Source of the DNA: Scolanthus callimorphus | Lineage: Eukaryota; Cnidaria; Anthozoa; Actiniaria; Edwardsiidae | Assembly: GCA_033964015.1 (NCBI GenBank) | Contig: CM066922.1 | Coordinates: forward strand, 21,190,507-21,254,506 | Direction of reading: 5' to 3' | DNA: 64,000 bases | In this document: one piece after another, positions 49,801-61,800 of the stretch | Layout of the letters: each line of letters starts with the position of its first letter | Numbering within the stretch: the stretch's first letter is position 1 | Notes under the pieces: model-generated | Told to the model about the DNA's origin: nothing | What the model saw: the letters and a program-made list of their open reading frames with translations, nothing else | Databases searched by the model: none | Program-made: the position numbers and the translations under genes

Positions 49801-52800
49801 CAATCGCTGGTGAGCCATCTCATAGTACTGAACCCAATGCGCTCTTTGCTGCTCAAATTCCAGACATTCATATTTTGGCCAGAGATCGGTTTCTATTTTG
49901 TACGGTGCAAATGACGATACTTCTACGCAAGCTTCATCGTGGCTCATTTTCCATTCCCCTCCCTTTTCTTCTTCTGTGCTGGAAGATGGAGATTGCGTCT
50001 TTTGCACGCTTCGGCGAACAGGGAACACAGAGTCCAGCTTTGGGTCTCGCGCTTGTGTCTCGGATGTTTCTATCCATGCTTCATTTTCCCGTCCTATTTC
50101 CATTTCTTCTTCTGCGCTGGAAGAGGGACCTTGTGTGTTTTGCACGCTTCGGTGAACACGGAACACAGAGCACGGCTTTGGGTCTCGCGCTTGTGTCTCG
50201 GATGTTTCTAACCATGCTTCATTCTTCCGTCCTATTTCCATTTCTTCTTCTGTGCTGGAAGAGGGACCTTGTGTGTTTTGCACGCTTCGGTGAAAACGGA
50301 ACACAGAGTATTGCTTTGGGTCTCGTGCTTGTGTCTCGGGTGCTTGTAACCTTGCTTCCTTTTCTAAGCATTTCGAGCGCTGGGTCCCAGGGTAGGATAT
50401 TTGACGCTCCATTTCGTGCAAAGCCGAGGTGTATAAAGCTGCAGAACGCACTGACGATCAAAACAGTTTGAGCAAAACAAAATGCTCCGGGTTTTTTACC
50501 AACATCAAAGGCATCCAATCAGCCAATGGCAATGGGAGAAGATCACCTGATCTCTCCCACTATCGGTAATCAATCACGTCCCCGGAGCCTTCGGTCTTCT
50601 GGCCAGCTGAAGGTCCTGGAGGGATCCGTATTTGGCAGACCACGATTCTAGGACTTCCAGTTTGACGTACTCGTATAAATTGTGAAAGTGGGAAATGCAA
50701 GTACTTGGATTGTTTGTTGTTATGGCGAATGTCTATCTGGTTGGGTCAAGGCTGATATATCACGGAGAGTAAGTAGAGGCTATTACATGGCCTCGCGAAG
50801 ATACGAGTTTTATCTTGAGTGTTAACACGAAACGAAAAAATTCGTATTTCCAAGCGGCCATGTAATGTTCTGTTTAGATAAACATCATTGAAATACAAAA
50901 TTCTTATTTTATTTGAGTAAAACCTAAAAATCGAATCTTCTAGTGTGAAAACGGCCATAATTTCACTTACCTCGGACACACGGCCCTCCTTCTTTAACAG
51001 AACACAGGTATCCCGTCACTAATGAAACAAACTTCAGGCGATGCTTCTTCTTCAAAGGTTTGACATCCCACTTCTCTTTCTCCTTCCAAGCGTAGCACCG
51101 TCTCTCTAGATGGGCACGTAGCGAAGGGTTGGTACGAACAAGGAGAGTTGCTATGGCAACCCTGTTACATGTAGGGTTGTCTAGGCAACAGTCTAGCAAC
51201 GAAGGCGTGAATAACAGACCAAGTTCCGGTTGTTCCGCAAGAGTTTACTGACAATACCATCAAGGTCTGATACTGTGACGGATTTGACCAAATCTAGCAG
51301 TCGCTCAAAACAAGTAGTTAACACTGCTCTCTGATTGGCCCATTCCAGATCACCAGTGAGGACGGATATGAGAGCTCGACAATAGAGAGTAGGTTCTAGT
51401 CCCTCGCTTGTTTGAGTGACGAGGACATCTAGTGGTAATTCCAGGAGCTTGGTGACTAGGGCGGAGATTTTGTTCTTGGGACAAAAGGCACGAAATTCTT
51501 GCAATAGGCTAAGAGCACGGCCAGGCGAAACCTCTGAAAGGAAACAAAGACCAGCATGAGGCGTTAAGCTCTGGCTAAACTAGGACACAAGTAGCGCGCA
51601 ACATTGATGCCGGACACATTTCCTTTGTGTTTCCCAAGTTAGCCACGCGAGAAACATTGTTGCTCGAAACAAATTTTGTAGCCGGGACACGTTTTTTTAA
51701 ATTTTATTTTGTAGCCGAGAAATGTTTTCACTTCGCCAGACAAGACACGCGATGTTTCCTAGTTTAGCTACTCAGGGAAACATGCAGGACACAGTTGTTG
51801 CGCACTAAATTTGTCCTAGTTTAGCCGTAGCTTTACAGAAAACTGAGTCAAGGAATAAGGGAGTAAAAAGCAAGCGGAGATTACACACGGAATAATAATT
51901 TTATTATATTAAGTGATCGACTTCAACGACACAAAGTGGTAATTGTATCGTATTGTATGGTCTGGTTGCTGTTGGAAACGTCTCGAAACACACTTGAAAT
52001 CGTGAAGTTTCTCTGTTCAGCAAATGAACTAATCTTAAGCTGTTTCGCTGCATTTTTACAGTAAAATGCGACTTTTTCGTGAAATAATTTGGGCAAAACG
52101 TTCATTACCTCACATGCATTCTCTAAAGTGAGTCTTCGAGACGCACTTGGAATCCGAGACAACTAATTTTAAATGTTCAAATTAAGCTCCATTCACTGTC
52201 CTCTATTGATATTCAGAATGCATCATGTTATAGCTCCCTTCAACAATCGGATTCTGATCATTGCTTTATGAGCTAATGAGGTAATGAGCTAAACCTGTAA
52301 ACAAAGGATCCCTTATAGTATACTCACCTCCGTCCTGTTGCAGTTCTCTGATAGCAGTATCACAGAGTTTTTGCATATAAGGCGCCATGACAACCATAGC
52401 CTTTTCTAGCGGAAGGCGATCCCTCGCAGTCCTTAGAACTTTTATTACGCTATCGGTGATAAAGGAAAACACGGTCTTGGTCATAGAATGATTGCCAGTT
52501 TGATTTACAAGGAAACAGGACAAAAGAAGCGGGTGTTTGAGGCAGCAAAGAAGCGTCTGCGTCGATGGATTGGCTGAGGATGACTCAATAAACGAGGATC
52601 CTTTAGCTGCAGGAGAAGCACAGAAGACTGGTCGCGACTCCGGTTGCTCTGCCTCTTGTCCATTATTACCATTGTTCTTTGTTAGGTGTGATTCAATTTC
52701 CATGTTTTCGTGAAGGCTGTTATTCATCACTTCACCGGGTTCTCCACCAGATTTGAAGTTTCGCTCGAACATCACCTGGATCAGCTCGAATGCACTGAAA

Positions 52801-55800
52801 ATAGGAATGAAAATTGATGCCGAAAGCTTATACAAAAAGGGCCTTATACAAATTGCGACCATATGGTCGGCAATGGCGACTAAATTTGGGGGCTTGGCGA
52901 CCAAAATGCTAAAGCTAGTCGCCAAATGGTACCCCATCTTTCTAAGTGCCGGTGACATCTACGATTACGTCGCGACTAAATATTGCTTTTTGGAAACTAA
53001 TTGCTTTGATTTGGTCGCCAATGGCACCCAGCGAAAAAAGTTAATGTCGGACCTTGACAAAACATAATGAAAAGACTAAAGGTCGATGCTGCTTAATTTG
53101 TTAACTTTGTTAGATCAGCTCGAATGCACTGAAAATAGTAATGAAAATTAATGCCGAAAGCTTGTACAAACCGTGATGGAAAGCCTAAGGTCTATCCTGC
53201 TTTATTTGTTAACTTTGTTAAATATTTGTTCAACCGTAGGTCCTGTCGCTCATATGCACTACGTCAACCGGAACCAGCGGGACGTTAAAGAACCGCCCAA
53301 CCTCAGAACAGGGCTCACAACTTACTAACCCACTACACTCACTAGGGGACCTCATATTTTGAGCCTCGCTCTGTGCACGATCTTCCGGCCTTCGGGCAAA
53401 TTGTGTAAATAAAAAAAATATGTATCAACTACTGGAACCTTAAGTGTGAATGGAAGTTTAATTAGGCCCCTTTGAGCGCCCCCTCAAGTGAATCAATCTC
53501 TCTTGGTAGCATTTGTGGATCAGCACTTGTGTCGTAGTCGAGTTTTGTTACCATTTTTCTACGCAATTTTGCTCCACGGTCGTATCTTACCTGCTAATAA
53601 TGGACTCGATATTCTCCTGACGTGTAGGTCTCTTGCACACGATAATTCTGTTCACAAATAACTCCAAATGTTGCAACACCTGCTGAGTACATCTCGCATA
53701 ACAGGAGGTGTCCTTGTTTGCAAGTGACTGTAGAACTATCTGGCGGACTTCTGTAAGCTCCATGGCATTCAGGGGACTGTTGATTTCCTTCACTTTTTTT
53801 GGAGTTGACTTACGTCTGGTTACAGGAGCTTTCGTAGGCGCTGAGCTATTCAAGGACAGCGCTTGCCATAAGAGGCTTTCCAGTGGTAATGCTTTTAGTA
53901 AGGGAATCATATCGGCAATATTTGAAGAATCTAACAACAAAGAAAATGAAATGAAATGGCCTACTGCCAGGGGTCGCGTATTACCGTGCGAGTACGTCAA
54001 CCGGGCCATCCCGTGAAAAGTTTGTCATTTAGAGATTCAAACGATTTTGAGAAAATTAAAAACCTAAAATACGCCTGACGATGAGTAATTAAGTTATTTC
54101 TGCTCATAATGTTCACAATGTTTAGTGAAAATCGAATATATCGATGTCTGAGATCTCAAGAAAGTCAAGATCCTTTGTTCTGTACTCGCTTTCTGATTGG
54201 CTAGCTTCTTACAATATGGCCCAGTTGACGTAGTCACACAGTAATTAGCTGTAGCCAAACTTATCCATGTCCTCTCACCTATTATGCGATGCGGGGTAAC
54301 CATCAAACACTGTACCACTGGAGTCATGTCGCCTGCTAGATGATCCACACAGTAACGAACGCAAGACGGTAACATCTGCAGAAAGGCGAGTTTGTCCAGG
54401 GATGAGACAAGACGATAGAGCTCATCGACAGAGCCTGTTATCATAGCGGATAAAAAGAAAAAATTAGACGTCTATAGAGCACGTCTCACTAGTTTTGCTA
54501 CCGTCGATTGCATCTAACCGTCCTCGATCGCGAGATAAGGCTCTTTCTTGGTGTTGCAAGGCACCAGAGGCATAAAGGTATTAGAAGACAAAAGACCGTA
54601 GAACGAAACAATAAGATGGAATACAATAGCTCCAATCCAAATACAATACATCTTGCAACACCAAGAACGACCCAGAAAATCATCTCATTCTGTTAGGTAG
54701 AAGCATTGCATGTATGAGGCCAATCGCAACCCCATGCCAATCTTTGGCAAGGAATCCTCATTACCTCACGTGCCTTACTGTACGAGGCTATTGCATGCAG
54801 CAGTCATACTAGCACGGCTGCATATTGAATACCTCGACAATTATTATAAAAGGATAATATAATAACGCCGGTGGGATCTCACCTTTCTTTTGAAGAAATG
54901 CTTGCAAAACTTGCAACGTACTCGTCTCTTCTCCCTAAACGAACGCAAAACTTATGTTTGGAAATCCCACAAATTTTTGCATTCAGGGCAAAAAGGTATG
55001 AATATGGCTGATTCAATCTCATTTCTGTGAACCAATAAAGTTTTTGATATAACGCAGTTGTGTATTTATATCACGTGCTCGCCGAGTGTGACTACTTGGC
55101 TTGGCTTACAAAGAAGCCAGTCACGTGATCAATGCGTGACAGTGATTTTATCTGGTTTTTGATTGGCTGGCAGGGAAACCATTCGACTGTAACTTAAAAT
55201 TTCCTGTTATGATTGGTTGTATTTGGTCTTACTGCAGTCATTTGACTTTTACTCTATATAGTGACATTGATTGGCATATTACTGTATCAGTGTTTACCTT
55301 GTAAACATCACATTCCTCGCCCGACCAATAGGACACGTGCTTAAGCAGTGAGCGATGAACTGTTGCTAAGGGAGCGCAACTCTTTGACGTCATTAGGTTA
55401 CCATAGTAACGCTGAACCACTAGACACAACGGGAGGGGGTCGGTCATTCTCCATAGCATGTCCAGTACTACGAGGTTCAGATACTTTGCTACTGAACCTG
55501 AAATAGCGACGTAAAATTACCGGTAGCCTGCTAGCCGGCTCTCCAGTGGGTTTTTTCGGATATTTGATTTTTTGGGCGCGCGGGATTCCTGTTACCCCGC
55601 AACACAGGAATCCCGCGAGCCAAAAAAAATCAAGGATCCGAAAAAAAAGCACTGGAGAGGCGGTTAGCAGGCTAAATTACCGGGATTTTCAAAATTCTGC
55701 AAACTCTCTACCAACCGCCAAACCCGTAAGTCAAACGTCTTGAGAGCCCGATAGATTTTACGATCCCTCGGCGGGGCAGTCGTCCCTCTCGTAAACGGTC

Positions 55801-58800
55801 GTTGCCTTTTGGACGGCCTTTTTTGCCTCAGTAAAGGTAAAAGGAAAAATCGTATATTAATTCTACCCTGTTTAGAATCGTAACCCTAACCGGTAACCCG
55901 ATTACAAACCCTAACCAGTGCGCTACGAGTGAATTCGCTGGGTTTGGGGTGCTTTTTAATTGGATTTGTACTATTTTTCATTACCATCTATAGCACGAAG
56001 CTATATGAATGACAATGACTAATTGTCCCACGGGATCAGAAATGGCAACCACCTTTTTGTCATCGACCATTCACAGAAGTGAAAACGACCGCTGTAAAAG
56101 CCATCGACGGTTTACGAAAGGAGGATAGGGAAATTCGCATCGGCGAGTTAGTTTTGGCTGCTGAGTGCAAATAAATGGCGATTACTATTATCGTGATTAG
56201 GAGCGAGCTGGTGACTAGATAAATTACTTCATTTCAGGACCCCCACATTATGCAACAGATCAAGAATAATTTCCGTTACAATTTCAAATACAAAACCTAA
56301 TCGCCAAAAGTTACTGAATACCGAGGTTGTCAGGCTAATAGAGTCGAGTACTTACACAGGCTGGAGTTGCTACGGGGCTCACCATCCTCGCTTTCCTTCA
56401 GCACTCTTTGTTGATGAAGTAGTAACGCTCGGATGACAAGCGGACTGAATGGCAATCTGAAAAGAATCATGATGTATTACTGAGAGGAAGTAAAATACAT
56501 TTGTAACGCCTCCCGATGAGCTCAGCTGGTAGAGCGCGCCAGCCAGACGATTCAGCTGTCAGAACAAGAATAAGAATCTCCGGCGGCTATTTAACTTTTA
56601 ATTGCCGGCTACTTTTTGCCGAATGTTAGACACAAAAACAAATTGAACCACAGAACTTTGCTAATGCAGCCTGAAGTTGTAGTTCCTCTTAAAAATCTCC
56701 CAGCTCCGAGAATGTGTCAGAATTGGCTTGGCGAGGAAACTAACTTGTTGCTTTGAAGCTACGAAATTTGCATGTCGGCCGTCAGTTTTTCTTCTGCAGC
56801 CAGCTTTTTTTTGAGCCGCCCCCTACTTCAAAACATTCTGACAGCTCTCGACGATTGGGAGCTTGTTGGTTCGAAACTCGGACGGACTAACGTTCAGGGG
56901 TTCTTTTTTTTCTAAACAATTGAGCAGAAAATTCTGCGTTTGCTTCAACATCGGGAAGTGGTCAGACCTACGGGTCTTAAAAGAAGTAAAGCTCCTTATT
57001 TAACTTATTTAACGTCGATAACTCGTAACAGCCTTCGGCTGACAAACCGGAGGTTGGCAGTGCACCACTTTACGCCCTTTCTCTTATCAAAGCTCAATTT
57101 AAAATGAATTCAAAACTATAAGCAAGCTACTTGGAGAAGAGAAACGTCAATACGGTTGGTCGTTCCGGGGTTCGGACTCAAGAGCGTACGCACAGTGTGC
57201 CATACACTAACACACTGCGCCACCTAGCCGTACCTACACTCAGGGACAAAAATAGCTGAGACTCTTTCTTACTGTACACGAAAAATAGAGAATTCGTTAA
57301 AACTCACTTTCAACATGCTCAGCCCCCTCCCCCCTCTTTCCTATATAAGTCACAATCTCTTTTGACAGGACATTATATAATTTCGAGCAATGTGACAGCC
57401 AGATTTTAATTTTCAAACGAGTAACCACGAGTAACCAAACAGTCTAAAAGAACTGAGTCAATCATTATTTTTCTATCATCGTGGTTACTCGTGGTTACTC
57501 GTTGAAATTAGAGATTTCCTTGTCCTATCCTACTATTTTAGAGACTAAATGGAACATGAGAATAGCCTATTGGATTTACTGTTCGGGAAACTCTTTCAAA
57601 GTCTTCAAAACTCTTTCATTATTTTTCGATCATCGTGGTTACTCGTTGAAATGAGCGATTTCATTGTCCTAATCCTACTATTTTAGAGACTAAATGGAAC
57701 ATGAAAATAGCCTATTGGATTTAATGTTCGTGGAACTCTTTCAAAGTCTTTAAAACTTTTTTAAATGTCAAGAATAAGCACTGCGGAACAGCGACGGCAG
57801 GGTGGGAGGCCCAGACCCCCTCCCTTTTCACATCAGTTTGCAGTCCCTTCAAACCTCTCGTTTCGTCAAAATAAACAGGCTAACATTTTATCGAAAATAG
57901 TAACATTAAAAGGCGAAACTATTCTAAGCAATGCTTTTTCTAATCTTTACAGGTCCTTGTGAGATTATATTTTCAGAATACAACAAAGCGCGCGGAAACA
58001 CTACTTTATAAATAACTAATTCTTAGACATGATACTCTCGAGGGACAAAAATAGCTGAGACTCTTTCTTACTGTACACGAAAAATAGAGAATTCGTTAAA
58101 ACTCACTTTCAACATGCTCAGCCCCCTCCCCCCTCTTCAACATTGATGTGGGGGAGGGGGGAGGTGGTTAAGGCTCTGCAAAAGGGATTTTGTAGGTGTT
58201 TAAGGGCAATATTTAATTTTAACCGTAATTTGCCTAGGGGGTCTCAGCTATTTTGTCCCTGAGTGTAGGCGGCGTCTGCTCGGATAAGAACGTTAAACCG
58301 AAGGTCCCGTCTCTCACATGCACTACGCTAACCGAAACCAGAGGGACGTTTAAATGAGCGGTATCACGATTTTAGCGCACTTTTGGTGATGTGAAGAAGA
58401 TCCCAATAATGATGGATATCCGAAATACTAGTCTAGGTTTGTTAAATAGCCATTTAACTACACAGCGATCATGATTTTAGGCTCCGTGAGCCTATTACAA
58501 TGTGGATGGAAACGGATTGCATCAATGAGTTGTTGAAATCTTGTTCGGATGGACAGTTTTCAAAGTTTGAAGTTACAACAAAATGTATATGGAAAATCGG
58601 CTGTCTTGCCGATAAAACTGGCCTACAATGCCTATTAGGCTAATATCAAGTGATATAAGTGATTTGGGGATGAGTACATAAACATTTAGAGCTGTATTTA
58701 TGAATTTATTCAAATGACCGTGACACAACCCCTTTCAGGATCTAACTGACATGCGGGTTACCTTTGTTGGGAGCTTCCCTCCGTTACAAGAAATCCAGTA

Positions 58801-61800
58801 ACAGCTTCTTCAGCCTTGCGTGTCGCTGCTTGTGACGTCACTTCCGCTATGACGTCAGCATACGTGTAGGGCTCAATTGCAACAGAATGACAGATCTCGT
58901 CCAAGAACACAAGCAGTGCATTGTTGTCATGACTACAGACAAGTGTGGTGAGGTGGCGTAGCCAGATACTGACTTCAAGGGATTCGCTATCTATGAGATC
59001 GGCGTTACGTAAAAACTGAAACCCAAAAAAAATATTGTAATGCGATTTTCTCAAACTCATTAATAATTCATGAAGCTTAAACAAAGAAAATCATATGCGT
59101 GGAGAAGGTCGGAAAACGCGGTCTTAATTTGCATAGAATTTTGAGATGGAAATACGCCATTCGTAGATCTCATACGAAGCTACATCCGGGACCTGAGTGA
59201 CATATTTTCCATATCCTCACTAGTGAGGATATTGGCCAAAACAAAAGTTCTTGGAAATCAATTTGGAATAATTTTTTCTGGTTTGTCTATATAATAAAAA
59301 GAAAATTACACGATGGCTTGAAGATATGCACCACCGTGTAATATCCTCTATATATGCTGGTTACACACAAAAAACTATTATGATACATCTATACACCACT
59401 CAAACGAAAATGCGAAGTGCTATATTTTCATGGTGCAAAGTATTTCGGTCATTTTCCAAATAATTAGGCACGGGCCACCTTAAAGGCTCATCATCAACTG
59501 ACAGACGTTACGGGCTATTCAAAGCAACCAAAAAACAATGGATCAATTGAATTTCAATTGAAAACAAAAGAAACCGGTTGATGGTGGGCCATTAAGTAAA
59601 GATTTTTTGAGCGATAGATACTGATAGATACCTTGTGTACAAGCTGCGTCGCCAAATCCTTGATCTCACTTGATGTGGTTTGGACAAACACTTTCAAGAT
59701 GCTATATAGACTGGAAGGACCGCTCTTCGTTTTCTACATCATACGAAAAGAAGGTAATAGTCCGGTCAAATTAGCCCGAAAAAACCCCGAACCTGGAAAA
59801 AATTGCAACATGGGAAATTTTTGGTACTAATTGTCAAGAACATATCTGGGAATAACATATCCAAATTTCGTAGAAATCCGACCGGGGGAAGTTTGTTAAA
59901 TTTTTGGTTTTACCGGCGACGTCAAGGGCGCCTTTTGTTTTCGGCGGCACTTGGACACTGAAAACACAGAAACTGGGAGAATGTTTATAGACTGTACAGA
60001 TCAAACCGGGGAAGATTTAATAAGGTTTTTCGGTTGAAACAAATAATTTCTGAGCGATGAGTTACGGCTGCGATCAGTTTATTTCTCTTATTTCTTTTAG
60101 CGTATAATATTCGAACTTTAGTGTATCACCACGCGGGAAATACAAGGATCATATGGGTTTTGTCAAAACTCAGGATTATTTTGTTATTATTTTGCAGAGT
60201 TGGTTATTAACAAACACAAAATTCACATCTCTGCAATCACATTCTGCAGTAGAAAGAAATTGCTCGATATCTCGTTCAATATCACACCGAGTTACGGCTC
60301 TATAGCCCTCCCTTCGAACTGTTCGCTTTCATTGTTTAAGTGCCACCGAAAACAACGGGCTTTCCTTCGTGGAGACGGAAAACCCCGAATTTAACCAACT
60401 TCCCCCCAACGGATTTTCACAAAATTTGGACACGTATTTCTCACATATGTTCCTGAGAATTTGCTGTATAAAAATCCCATGTTGCAATTTTTTCCAGGTT
60501 AAACGCTAAATTGCCCGGACTATAAACTAAAGTACAATAGCGTTGTAACTTATACCCCATTCACACCAAAACCATGCTTAGTTAAACAAGGTTTTTCTTC
60601 GCTTCACGAGTAGTATACTAGGAAATGCGCGTTCTGGCACACGTGGATCAGGGCGGATCTGCCCTAGGTACCACATGACCTAGATATACCTATGACGTCA
60701 TATTTTTGGTCGATCATGTGGTACCTAGGGCAGATCCGCAAGATTCGCCCTGATCCGCCCGCACCAGAACGTTCATTTCCTATACTACTAACATGTGAAG
60801 TTTCTTACTGCAATAAACTCTTACTAGCTAAATTTCAAAGTCTTGTTCTCCTACGAACCTGTTGGTACCACCTATATGCAGTGGGCGGTGACTCGAGTAA
60901 AATCCTTAGAGTGAGCTGTTGTGCTTGCGGTGTAAACAAACTTTCATCCAAACCGTGTTGCCATGACAACAGCTTTCCGAGATCAAATCCCGACCCAGAG
61001 AAGATCAGTGGCCTCAGACTTTGATATCCCAGCATGGCTTGCAGGGAATGCACAAGGAGCACTGCAGGTGAAACTGGAAAATATTGAAAGGCAGTTTAAG
61101 AAGAAGAGTATGATCATCATTTACCTTACATTACACCTACATTCATTGCATCATTGCATATCAAAAAAAACCCTGATCAAAACCGTCGTTTTTGAAACAC
61201 TCACGGCCAAAACCTTATTTGGAAGTATTTACCTTATTTGGAAGTGACGGTAGATCCCCTTCTGATAAGAATTTCGGCGACATTTGCCAGAAAAGCACTG
61301 AATTTGAGCGAGAACTTCCAGGCATTTTAGCGACTCGATATTTCAAAACATCCTCCATGTTGGATCTAGCTTAGCAGCCAGGCCTGATCTATTTTGAGCA
61401 TCTACAGGGAACCCGCGCGGCTCGCCCCAGTCCCCTTACAGACATTTTGCAAAAACGACGGCTTATTTTTGATGGTTACCCTTCAGGGCTTGAAGAACCC
61501 AACATTTGACCTTAGCCACAATGTCAGGCTTCTGGGTGTTCTGCGCACGTTTCCTGTAGTAGGCAGAGAAATGACGTCACCCAGAACCTTTGATCTTCGA
61601 TGAGCTCGAACCAGCCCTCACACTTCCACTCGGCTCGTCTCCTACCACAGGAACCCCGTTCATAACGCCAGAATCATATCCACATTTACCTTTTCTACTA
61701 AGAACTGAGCCCTCGCTGCTGTCATGGTCGTGATCGAGTCCAGTGCCCTCTGCTAAATCACTCTCAGACATCTGCACTAGATTCTGCCTCAAGGCTATCA

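Noticed and set aside
47498..50471. Long plus-strand ORFs (248, 249 and 287 codons) rich in Leu, Cys and Phe
   Set aside because: Shadows of the in-frame Ser/Glu-rich repeat on the minus strand; the duplicated 138-bp unit keeps all frames open.
55882..55915. Telomere-like ctaaccctaac
   Set aside because: Only two or three imperfect copies; no array.
61577..61587. Extending exon w3 to the in-frame TGA as a gene end
   Set aside because: The donor AAAG|gttctg and exact phase match with w4 show that the protein continues.
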